Source of the DNA: Bryobacterales bacterium
Lineage (GTDB): Bacteria > Acidobacteriota > Terriglobia > Bryobacterales > UBA6623
Length of the DNA: 64,000 nt
Direction of reading: 5' to 3'
NCBI GenBank assembly: GCA_028819575.1
Contig: JAPPLB010000069.1
Coordinates: 1-64,000, forward strand
Shown: positions 53,408 to 60,690 of the stretch, piece by piece
Numbering within the stretch: position 1 is the first letter of the stretch
Layout of the letters: each line of letters begins with the position of its first letter
Notes under the pieces: model-generated
Told to the model about the DNA's origin: nothing
Databases searched by the model: none
What the model saw: only the letters and a program-made list of their open reading frames with translations
Made by a program: the position numbers and the translations under genes

Positions 53408-54922
53408 ATGGCCGTTATGCTGCTGCTTGCGGCGGCGATCCCCATGCACGCGCAGCCGTTGCCGGGGCCTCGGTATCCTGGACCCCTGCCGGTCCCCGAT
53501 CCCAGCGGCGGACGTGTCCCGACGACGCGCGCTCCCAGGCCGTATCCGCCGTTCCCCGGCGACCGCGGCACCACAACCACAAGGAGGGTTCCCGCGCCCG
53601 ACCTGCCGCCCTACAGCGGTCCCCAAATCCACTATGGAACTGTGGACGAGGTCGAAGAAAAGAGGCTCGTCATCGTCACCACTGACAAGCGATTCATCAC
53701 GTTCGACCTCTTCAAGGAAACCGAGGTCTGGCGCAAAGACGAACAGGTCAAGCTGTCGGACCTTCAGAAGGGCGACACGGTCCGCGTGGAAGCGGACCGC
53801 TCCCCCAAAGGCTTCCTGAGTGCGACGCGCATTTTCATCGACGACCCTCCCATAGCTGAAGGCGAGAAAGCTCCTCAACCTGCTGACGAATCCGAAGCGG
53901 ACCCGTCACAACCCGACGATCGCCCTACCATTCGAACCGGCGCCGACACCTGGGATTATTCCGATCCGCCGCCCAGGGAACACATACCGGTCGACAGCGA
54001 CGACCCCGGCCCGCCCGTTCTCCGACGCAAGACCGAAGAGGAGGTGGCGCGCATCCGGAGAGAGCGAGCGGCCAAAGCAGCCGCGCAGCCGCCGCAGCCC
54101 CCTCCGGCTCCCGGCGAAGGCGTCGAAACTTTCGACGTGAACACCGGTCCCCCGCCGCCCGATCCGCTCATCGAGAAGGCCCGCGCCCGAGCCGAAGCCT
54201 TTACGGACAATCTGCCGAACTTCATCTGCCGCCAACTCGTCTCGCGGTTCGAGAGCCAGACTAAGCCCGCGGACTGGATGCCGCTCGACATCGTTGAGGC
54301 CGAGGTCGCCTTCGAGGAGGGCATGGAGTCGTACCACTCCATCAAAGTCAACGGCAAGCTTCTCAAGAAGCAGGAAATGAGCGCGGTCGGGGGCAAGGGC
54401 GGAACGTGGTCCACGGGAGAGTTCGGAACCGTCTTGAGCAACATCTTCGAGCCATGGTCCCTGACCAGTTTCAAGTTCCGGCAGATCGATACCTCAACCA
54501 GGCCGAAGAGCAAGGTCTACTGGTTTCACGTCGAGCAATCGCGCTCGAATTGGGAGGCCCGCATCGCTTCGGTGTCGTACCTGCCGGAGTACCGGGGCGC
54601 CATCTGGATTGACGAGGAATCCGCGCGTGTTCTCCGCATCGAGATGCAGGCCATGAACTTGCCCCTGAGCTTCCCCGCCGACACCCTGGAGCTCAACATC
54701 GACTACGGCCTCGTCCGCATTGGCGGACAAGAGTACCTTCTTCCCGTCCACTCGGAAAACCTTTCGTGCATGAGAGGCGAGTTGCGCTGCAACTGGAACA
54801 GGATCGACTTCCGCAACTACCGCAAATTCTCTGCCGAGTCCACCATCTTCCAGACCGATTCCGACATCGACTTCGACAACAAGGAAGCCCCCGATCCCCA
54901 GCAGGAACCCGAAAACCGGTAA
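53408..54922 (+). CDS. Exported proline-rich protein of unknown function
   Basis: A 504-aa exported protein: signal peptide AVMLLLAAAIPMHAQ, a Pro/Arg/Gly-rich stretch (about residues 16-75), a small beta domain around IHYGTVDEVEEKRLVIVTTDKRFITFDLFKETEV that resembles OB or DUF5666-type folds, a Pro/Glu-rich acidic linker, and a C-terminal domain (about 255-495) with FTDNLPNFICRQLVSRFE and ARVLRIEMQAMNLPLSFPAD. The last domain is seen in acidobacterial hypothetical proteins. Function unknown; it probably sits in the periplasm. The start at 53408 is defined by the signal peptide. Confidence 0.75.
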   Translation: MAVMLLLAAAIPMHAQPLPGPRYPGPLPVPDPSGGRVPTTRAPRPYPPFPGDRGTTTTRRVPAPDLPPYSGPQIHYGTVDEVEEKRLVIVTTDKRFITFDLFKETEVWRKDEQVKLSDLQKGDTVRVEADRSPKGFLSATRIFIDDPPIAEGEKAPQPADESEADPSQPDDRPTIRTGADTWDYSDPPPREHIPVDSDDPGPPVLRRKTEEEVARIRRERAAKAAAQPPQPPPAPGEGVETFDVNTGPPPPDPLIEKARARAEAFTDNLPNFICRQLVSRFESQTKPADWMPLDIVEAEVAFEEGMESYHSIKVNGKLLKKQEMSAVGGKGGTWSTGEFGTVLSNIFEPWSLTSFKFRQIDTSTRPKSKVYWFHVEQSRSNWEARIASVSYLPEYRGAIWIDEESARVLRIEMQAMNLPLSFPADTLELNIDYGLVRIGGQEYLLPVHSENLSCMRGELRCNWNRIDFRNYRKFSAESTIFQTDSDIDFDNKEAPDPQQEPENR

Positions 54923-55094
54923 ACGAGCCGCCCGAAGATGCACAGGTCGTTAGTGTGATCGGGCGACGCAATGTGAGAACTTCCCGTGGTGAGCCAAGTA
55001 GAATGCATCGAAACGTCATGGTGCTTGGGGAGTCGGGGAAGGGAAACCGACACGAACGACACGATCCTCTACGTCCGCGAAGCGCCGCCCCGGC

Positions 55095-55124
55095 TTGACA
55101 CAGGCCCCACAAGGGACTCAAAGT
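55095..55124 (+). promoter_or_regulatory. Possible promoter of the tRNA-His gene
   Basis: TTGACA at 55095-55100 matches the -35 consensus. The candidate -10, CAAAGT at 55119-55124 with an 18-bp spacer, matches only three of six bases. Transcription would start around 55131, about 13 bp before the tRNA. Confidence 0.4.
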
Positions 55125-55143
55125 AAAAGCATTACCTGCCCAT

Positions 55144-55220
55144 GCTGGCGTAGCTCAGTCGGTTAGAGCGCCTGATTGTGGATCAGGAGGTCGGAGGTTC
55201 GAATCCCCCCGCCAGTACCA
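55144..55220 (+). tRNA. tRNA-His (anticodon GTG)
   Basis: A 77-nt cloverleaf with encoded CCA. The acceptor stem GCTGGCG pairs with CGCCAGT (one G-U). The D arm is GCTCAGTCGGTTAGAGC; the anticodon arm is CCTGA-TTGTGGA-TCAGG with anticodon GTG; the T arm is GGAGG-TTCGAAT-CCCCC with one A-C mismatch at 51-63. Unusually for bacterial tRNA-His, the discriminator is A73 and the base at -1 is T, so the G-1:C73 identity pair is not encoded. Confidence 0.9.
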
Positions 55221-55225
55221 CTTCT

Positions 55226-55246
55226 CGGTGCGTGTTTTCAGCACCG
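55226..55246 (+). terminator. Hairpin after tRNA-His
   Basis: CGGTGC and GCACCG form a perfect 6-bp stem around a nine-base loop that contains TTTT. It lies 5 bp after the tRNA and just before the stop of the convergent transporter gene. There is no T-run after the stem, so activity as an intrinsic terminator is uncertain. Confidence 0.4.
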
Positions 55247-55248
55247 GT

Positions 55249-56469
55249 CTACGATCCGGTCAGTCCCAGGACGCGGGCCAGTTGCATCAGAGACAGCCCC
55301 GAGATCACCACTACGACGATGGCGCCCAGGGCATTGGCAAGCCGTGAGTTGCGGTAGGCGCCCATGATCTTGGTCCTGTTGACGACAATCAGCAGCAGGA
55401 TCAGCGTCAGCGGCAGCACGATGGCGTTTCCCGCCTGCGCCAACAGGATGACCTTGTAGGGAGCGCCGCCGAGCGTGACCGCGCAGACCACGCCGGTCAC
55501 GAGCACGAAACCCCATAGCATCCGGAACCGGCCGCTCCGAAGGTCAGGCGCCCAGCCGAGTGCGCCGCTGACCGCATACGCGGCGGCGAGCGGGGCGGTG
55601 ATGGCCGAGGTCAGCCCGGCCGCACAAAGCCCCAGGCCGAAAAACACAGGTGCGGCGCTCCCGAGGATCGGGGTCAACTGCTCGGCGACAGCGGCGGCGT
55701 TGGCCGCATCCGCCCCCTGGCCGAGAAGAGGGGAGGCGGCGACAATGACCGATGCCGTGATGAGGCCGCCGAGGGCCACTGCGAACACCGTGTCCAGGCG
55801 GCTTTCCCGAAGATTCTCGTCGTTGCGGCCGGCGTCGGGCCAGCGCTCCAGCACGGTGCTGGCGTGCAGGAACAGGTTGTACGAAACGAAGGTCGTGCCG
55901 ATCAGCGCCAGCACGGTCAGCAGAGAGCCGGGCGGCAGGCGGGGGACCAATAGCCCGGCAATCAGGTCGCCGAGGTCCGGTGCGGTGAGCACGGCGACCG
56001 CGCAGAAAACGAGGCTCATGAGCCCGACCAGCCCGACCGTCGTATTCTGGATCGTCCGATAGGTCCCGGTCATCAGCAGCCCGCCGGCCAGCCCGCCGAT
56101 GCCGAGCGCCAGCAGCGCCGTCGGCTGACCCGACAGCAGGTTCAGGCCCAGCGCCGCCCCGATCAGGTTGCCGGTCTGGAACGCGGCGTTGCCCAACAGG
56201 ATCGTCCCCGCAATCAGACCGAGCGCCCCCACTTGGACCCACCGCTTGGCGAGACTATCGCGGATGGCTTCCGCAAGCCCGCGGCGGCCGGCGAGGCCCA
56301 CGCGGGCAGCCATGTCCTGCAGAATGCCGGTCGCGGCCACCGAGAACAGAACGGCCCACAGCAGAGCCACGCCGTAGCCCGCTCCGGCGCGGCTGGCGGT
56401 GACAAGCGTCCCGGGACCGATGAACGCCGCCGTGACCAAAAGGCCGGGACCGAATCGAAACCGCTTCAT
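55249..56469 (-). CDS. NRAMP-superfamily divalent-metal transporter-like protein
   Basis: A 406-aa membrane protein with about eleven helices and the NRAMP outline: GPGLLVTAAFIGPGT in helix 1, LQDMAARVGLAGRRGLAEAI, GNAAFQTGNLIGAALGL and SYNLFLHASTVLERW in helix 6. The canonical metal site DPGN in helix 1 is replaced by GPGT, and the MPH motif of helix 6 by LFLH. It may carry another ion or use another mechanism. The start at 56469 is set by family alignment and ATGA overlap with a small upstream frame. It converges on tRNA-His. Confidence 0.85.
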   Translation of the reverse strand: MKRFRFGPGLLVTAAFIGPGTLVTASRAGAGYGVALLWAVLFSVAATGILQDMAARVGLAGRRGLAEAIRDSLAKRWVQVGALGLIAGTILLGNAAFQTGNLIGAALGLNLLSGQPTALLALGIGGLAGGLLMTGTYRTIQNTTVGLVGLMSLVFCAVAVLTAPDLGDLIAGLLVPRLPPGSLLTVLALIGTTFVSYNLFLHASTVLERWPDAGRNDENLRESRLDTVFAVALGGLITASVIVAASPLLGQGADAANAAAVAEQLTPILGSAAPVFFGLGLCAAGLTSAITAPLAAAYAVSGALGWAPDLRSGRFRMLWGFVLVTGVVCAVTLGGAPYKVILLAQAGNAIVLPLTLILLLIVVNRTKIMGAYRNSRLANALGAIVVVVISGLSLMQLARVLGLTGS

Positions 56470-56666
56470 ATCCGCTTCCTCCACCCAGACACCGGCAAGC
56501 CCGGCCATGCGTTCTCAAGCGACAACTTGATCCCGAGCGCATCGCTCCGACGCGTGATGTGCTCATCGTCCGAGAGCCAGAGGGTGAATCCGGACGACTC
56601 GTTCCGCCGGTTAGATCGGATATCAGGAAGCTTCCGTTTCCCTGTATCGATATCGTTCGGGTTCAT
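56466..56666 (-). CDS. Short hypothetical protein coupled to the transporter gene
   Basis: A 66-codon frame starting MNPNDIDTGKRKLP and containing SGFTLWLSDDEHITRRSDALG. Its stop overlaps the transporter start as ATGA, the usual sign of translational coupling, yet no ribosome-binding site was obvious and no family is recognised. It could be a truncated remnant of a larger gene whose FTLWLSDDE stretch resembles segments of exported DUF-type proteins. Confidence 0.35.
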   Translation of the reverse strand: MNPNDIDTGKRKLPDIRSNRRNESSGFTLWLSDDEHITRRSDALGIKLSLENAWPGLPVSGWRKRI

Positions 56667-56928
56667 GATCGGATCTCACTGCCCGTCTTTTTTCTGGTTC
56701 CGACTGGTTCATTGCCTCGCCACCAAGCCTGCACCTTAAACTCATTGCAGCGACGGCATTGTAAACCATCGTGCTATATGGCATTCGTGAGCGGAGGAGA
56801 GTCGCGCTGAGTGCGCCGGCATGTGTCGGCAAAAATCTCCATGCTGGTCTCGGAGAGCGAAGTCGTTGGAACTGCGAAGCTGCCGCTGTCATCTTCGAGA
56901 GCATGCACGGAGCCGAAAGGGATCGCAC

Positions 56929-57258
56929 ATGGCGAACGGCACGGCGTTGAGCCAGCGCATACGTCCCATTCTCTCGGGGTGGAAAGGGGTGTCCGAGCGG
57001 AAGATGTTCGGCGGCGTCTGCTTCATGATCAACGGCAACATGTGTGTCGGGACGTGGAAGGGATCGCTCATCGTACGCTTCGAAAAGAACAGACAAGACG
57101 AGATGCTGGCGAAACCTCACGCGAAGCCGGCTGACATGAATGGACGATCCATGAAGGGATGGGCGCTTGTGGAGCCAGCGGGCATTGAATCCGAGAATGA
57201 TCTGAGGGCGTGGGTGAACAGGGCAGCGAAGTTTGCCGGTTCCCTTCCACCAAAGTGA
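56929..57258 (+). CDS. TfoX N-terminal-domain protein
   Basis: A 109-aa protein with the TfoX-N fold: RIRPILSGWKGVSERKMFGGVCFMINGNMCVGTWKGSLIVRF, then the conserved helix and the tail WVNRAAKFAGSLPPK. In competence-forming bacteria TfoX activates DNA uptake genes, but stand-alone short proteins of this domain are widespread and of unknown role. The start at 56929 removes an unrelated upstream extension. The 260-bp region before it, to 56667, holds no other gene. Confidence 0.85.
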   Translation: MANGTALSQRIRPILSGWKGVSERKMFGGVCFMINGNMCVGTWKGSLIVRFEKNRQDEMLAKPHAKPADMNGRSMKGWALVEPAGIESENDLRAWVNRAAKFAGSLPPK

Positions 57259-57324
57259 CACTCCCTCTCCGGACTGCTTCTACTGCCTGGCAACCTCCGG
57301 TGTATTCCTGCTGCTCCGGAGGGG

Positions 57325-57714
57325 TCAGAAAAGTCGCTCGTATTGTCGCGCTGACTGGCGAGGTTTGGGCCGCGGGATCCAATAGGTGTCTTCTCGCTGA
57401 CCTCGGCGGCGCAGAAGGTTGCGGCCGAAGAGCCTCATGATGAGGCCGTACGGCGTGATGAGAAAGAAGAACGTGATGCCGAGGATGATGCGCGAGTTGA
57501 CATGGCCCAGCACGCCGGCGATGCGCATCCAATTGCGATGGAAGACGAGAGCGCCCGTGCTCCAGGCGAAGCTGATGATCAGAAGGGCAACGCCGATGCC
57601 GCCGGTCGTGAGGTAGACCGGAGGTCGATCTTTCCACAGGTTCCAGGCGGCGACTCCCAGCAAGACCAGGCCCACGGCCAGCGCTGACTTGCGGGCTTGT
57701 TTCGCCTCTTGCAC
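57325..57714 (-). CDS. SxtJ family membrane protein
   Basis: A 129-aa protein starting at GTG 57714, one base after the carbamoyltransferase stop. It begins QEAKQARKSALAVGLVLLGVAAWNLW and has three hydrophobic stretches, the last followed by the conserved ITFFFLITPYGLIMRLFGRNLL and a basic tail. This is the SxtJ family, named from saxitoxin clusters but present widely beside carbamoyltransferases in polysaccharide or secondary-metabolite loci. Its biochemical role is unknown; coupling to the enzyme is clear from the spacing. Confidence 0.85.
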   Translation of the reverse strand: MQEAKQARKSALAVGLVLLGVAAWNLWKDRPPVYLTTGGIGVALLIISFAWSTGALVFHRNWMRIAGVLGHVNSRIILGITFFFLITPYGLIMRLFGRNLLRRRGQREDTYWIPRPKPRQSARQYERLF

Positions 57715-57715
57715 G

Positions 57716-59557
57716 CTAATCAAGCTGGAAGACCTCCCGCCAGTTTTCTTGCTCCACGAACTCGCCCTGCTCGCATTTCTCAAGAACGAAATGTTCGATG
57801 ACCAGCACGTCCATTTCGGTCCGCATGAAGCACTTGAAAGCGTCCTCCGGCGTGCAGACAATCGGCTCGCCCCGGACGTTGAACGACGTGTTGACGAGGA
57901 CCGGGCAACCCGTCAAGCGGCCGAACTCGGCGATCAGGTCGTAATAGATGCCGTTCTCGTCTGGGCGCACGGTCTGTACGCGCGCCGAGTAGTCGACGTG
58001 CGTGACGGCCGGAATGTCGGACCGTGGAATATTGAGCTTGTCGATGCCGAACAGCCTCTCCTCCTCGGGCGTCATGCTGCGGCGGATGGATTGCCGGACC
58101 GGCGCCGCGAGCAGCATGTAGGGTGAGTCGCAGTCCATTTCGAAGTAGTCCGAGACAGCCTCACGGATCACTGACGGAGCGAACGGGCGAAAGCTTTCTC
58201 GGAACTTGATTTTCAAGTTCAGCATCGACTGCATTTTTTGCGAGCGCGGGTCGGCGAGGATGCTGCGGGAGCCCAGAGCGCGCGGACCGAACTCCATGCG
58301 GCCTTGGAACCAGCCGACCACTTTCTCTTCGGCGAGTTGCCGGGCTGTCCACCCGATGAGTTCGCTGCGGTCCATGCGGCGGTAGCGGGCTCCTTGGGAC
58401 TCCAGCAAGGCGGAGACCTCTGCCGCTCGGAAAGAGGGGCCAAGGTAGGCCGCCTTCATGCCGTCGATGCGGCCGCGGCAGACCTCGGAGACCGTGCGGG
58501 GCTTGCCGAGATATTGGTGCCAGGTCGACAGAGCGGCTCCGAGCGCTCCGCCGGCGTCACCGGCGGCGGGCTGAATCCAGATGTTCTCGAAGGGTCCTTC
58601 ACGTAATAGGCGTCCGTTGCCGACGCAGTTCAGCGCCACCCCTCCGGCCAGCACGAGATTCTTCTCGTTCGTCACTTTGTGGACATGGTTTGCCATTCGC
58701 AGCATCGCCATCTCGGTGACTTGCTGTATCGAATGCGCGAGGTCCATTTCACGTTGGGCGATTTCTGACTCGGGCTTGCGCGGCGGGCCTCCGAAGACGC
58801 GGTCGAATGCGTTGTTGGTCATCGTCAGGCCCTGGCAATAGTTGAACAGCTTCATGTTGAGGCGCATCGAGCCGTCGGGGCGGAGGTCGACTACCTCGTC
58901 GAGGATCTTCTGTGTATATTTCGGTTCTCCGTAGGGGGCCAGAGCCATGACTTTGTACTCGCCGGAGTTGACCTTGAAGCCGAGGTAGTAGGTGAAGGCC
59001 GAGTAGAGCAGCCCGAGCGAGTGCGGAAAGCGCGTTTCCGCTAGCAGGTCGATGCGGTTGCCCTTGCCGGCCCCGAAACTTCCGGTGGCCCACTCGCCGA
59101 CTCCGTCGATGGTGAGGATGGCGGCGCTTTCGAATGGAGAAGGGAAGAATGCGCTGGCCGCATGCGACTCGTGATGCTCGGTGAACAGAACTGTTCCGGC
59201 GAAACCCGCTTCCCGTGCGACCTGCTCGCGTATCCAGAGCTTCTCTTTCAGCCAAAGGGGCATGGCCTGCAGGAACGAGCGGATGCCCGCAGGGGCGTAG
59301 TCGAGATAGGTTTCGAGCAGGCGCTCGAACTTCTGCAGGGGCTTGTCGTAGAAGACGACGTGGTCCAGCTCGGAAGCGGCGATGCCGGCTTCATGCAGGC
59401 AGTACTTGACAGCGTTGATCGGGAAGCTGTGATCGTGCTTCTTGCGTGTGAACCGCTCTTCCTGGGCGGCCGCACTGATCTCACCGTCGCGCACCAGACA
59501 AGCGGTCGAGTCGTGATAGTAGGCCGAAAGTCCGAGGATGAATGTGCCCTTGTTCAC
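57716..59557 (-). CDS. Carbamoyltransferase, NodU/CmcH family
   Basis: A 613-aa O-carbamoyltransferase. The N-terminal Kae1-like domain has ILGLSAYYHDSTACLV and the metal-binding EHHESHAASAFFPSPF; the C-terminal YrdC-like part has VGWFQGRMEFGPRALGSRSILADPR. These enzymes transfer carbamoyl from carbamoyl phosphate through carbamoyl-AMP to a sugar or other hydroxyl. GTG 59557 is chosen because the conserved N-terminus begins right after it and the length then fits the family; the open frame further upstream to 59812 looks untranslated. SxtJ follows directly. Confidence 0.9.
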   Translation of the reverse strand: MNKGTFILGLSAYYHDSTACLVRDGEISAAAQEERFTRKKHDHSFPINAVKYCLHEAGIAASELDHVVFYDKPLQKFERLLETYLDYAPAGIRSFLQAMPLWLKEKLWIREQVAREAGFAGTVLFTEHHESHAASAFFPSPFESAAILTIDGVGEWATGSFGAGKGNRIDLLAETRFPHSLGLLYSAFTYYLGFKVNSGEYKVMALAPYGEPKYTQKILDEVVDLRPDGSMRLNMKLFNYCQGLTMTNNAFDRVFGGPPRKPESEIAQREMDLAHSIQQVTEMAMLRMANHVHKVTNEKNLVLAGGVALNCVGNGRLLREGPFENIWIQPAAGDAGGALGAALSTWHQYLGKPRTVSEVCRGRIDGMKAAYLGPSFRAAEVSALLESQGARYRRMDRSELIGWTARQLAEEKVVGWFQGRMEFGPRALGSRSILADPRSQKMQSMLNLKIKFRESFRPFAPSVIREAVSDYFEMDCDSPYMLLAAPVRQSIRRSMTPEEERLFGIDKLNIPRSDIPAVTHVDYSARVQTVRPDENGIYYDLIAEFGRLTGCPVLVNTSFNVRGEPIVCTPEDAFKCFMRTEMDVLVIEHFVLEKCEQGEFVEQENWREVFQLD

Positions 59558-59853
59558 GTTGTCGGGGCCGCGTAGAGCGAAGAGCAGGCGGTGCTTTCTT
59601 CCGCTACCACTGTAACTTACCGTTGGCAGGAGGACGTCGTTCATGTAGAAGACGGGGTCCAGGGTCGCGGTGACGGACGAGCCCGCCGCTGCTTGATCCA
59701 GAGCCGGAGCTTCATCGGTCGTTTGACGGTACGAACCGAGGTGTCGACAGTCGAATTTCTTGGACGGAATCGGCAAGTCTCCCAAGTCACAGGGCTCATG
59801 CCGGCTTGGCAAAGTCCTGTGCTAGGCTTTGTTGGGCTGGAGAGAGAATATCG
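59558..59853. other. Divergent intergenic region, no gene
   Basis: About 295 bp between the carbamoyltransferase and the DUF4159 gene, which run in opposite directions. It should carry promoters for both; none is convincing by eye. The open frame extending the carbamoyltransferase upstream has no family-like residues. Confidence 0.45.
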
Positions 59854-60663
59854 TTGACTCTACAAGGCGGGCGCCGTGGCTGGATCGTCGCAGCGGCAAT
59901 CCTGCTGTTTGTCGGCACGCCCCTCCTGCTGGCGCTACAGCGCCATTCCCGAGGGCTGCGGCTGGAAGACCCCATCATTGCCTATGCGCCGCCGGATACC
60001 GACGGAGCGGAGTTCTATTTCGTGAGGCTCGTCTACGATGGGCTTTGGGGAGGCTGGGGTTGGCGGGGCGGCTGGGCCACGGACTATCCCGAGGCCGAAT
60101 ACCACTTCATGCAGGGCGTGCAGAGGTTGACGAATATCGACGCGGCTGCAGAAGGGAAGCTGGTCCGCCCACTGGATGATGAGCTGTTCGAACACCCCTG
60201 GTTGTACGCGGTGGAAGTCGGACGCTGGCATCTTCCGCAGGAGGCCGCCGACCGCATTCGCGAGTACTTGTTACGGGGCGGTTTCCTGATGGTCGACGAC
60301 TTTCATGGCACTTACGAATGGGCAAGCTTCATGGAAAGCATGCGGCGGGTTTTCCCGGACCGGCCGATTCTGGAGATTGAGTCGGATGAGTCGATCCTGC
60401 ACGTCCTCTACGATCTGGATCAGCGAATTCAGATTCCCGGACGTGGATTCGTATATAGAGGTGTCACGTACGAGAAAGACGGCTTTGTGCCCCATTGGCG
60501 CGGCATCTATGATGATGAAGGCCGCTTGATGGTCGCGATCAACTTCAATATGGACCTTGGTGACGCCTGGGAGCATGCCGATTGGCCCGCGTATCCCGAG
60601 CCGATGACGGCTCTTGCCTACCGTTTCGGCATCAACTATATCGTCTACGCGATGACGCATTGA
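59854..60663 (+). CDS. DUF4159 domain protein, membrane-anchored
   Basis: A 269-aa protein from TTG 59854 with GGAGAG upstream. An N-terminal helix (GWIVAAAILLFVGTPLLLAL) anchors it; the rest is a DUF4159 domain, a class-I glutamine-amidotransferase-like fold without the catalytic Cys: FYFVRLVYDGLWGGWGWRGGWATDYPEAEYHFMQGVQRLT, EYLLRGGFLMVDDFHG and the C-terminal FGINYIVYAMTH. DUF4159 proteins commonly occur with MoxR ATPase, DUF58 and VWA genes. Function unknown. It starts the right-edge operon; the next gene begins 27 bp later. Confidence 0.85.
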   Translation: MTLQGGRRGWIVAAAILLFVGTPLLLALQRHSRGLRLEDPIIAYAPPDTDGAEFYFVRLVYDGLWGGWGWRGGWATDYPEAEYHFMQGVQRLTNIDAAAEGKLVRPLDDELFEHPWLYAVEVGRWHLPQEAADRIREYLLRGGFLMVDDFHGTYEWASFMESMRRVFPDRPILEIESDESILHVLYDLDQRIQIPGRGFVYRGVTYEKDGFVPHWRGIYDDEGRLMVAINFNMDLGDAWEHADWPAYPEPMTALAYRFGINYIVYAMTH

Positions 60664-60690
60664 ACTCTTTCGATCTCTTGAGTCGCCACT

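Noticed and set aside
59558..59812. N-terminal extension of the carbamoyltransferase
   Set aside because: The family N-terminus begins at GTG 59557; upstream residues have no family similarity.
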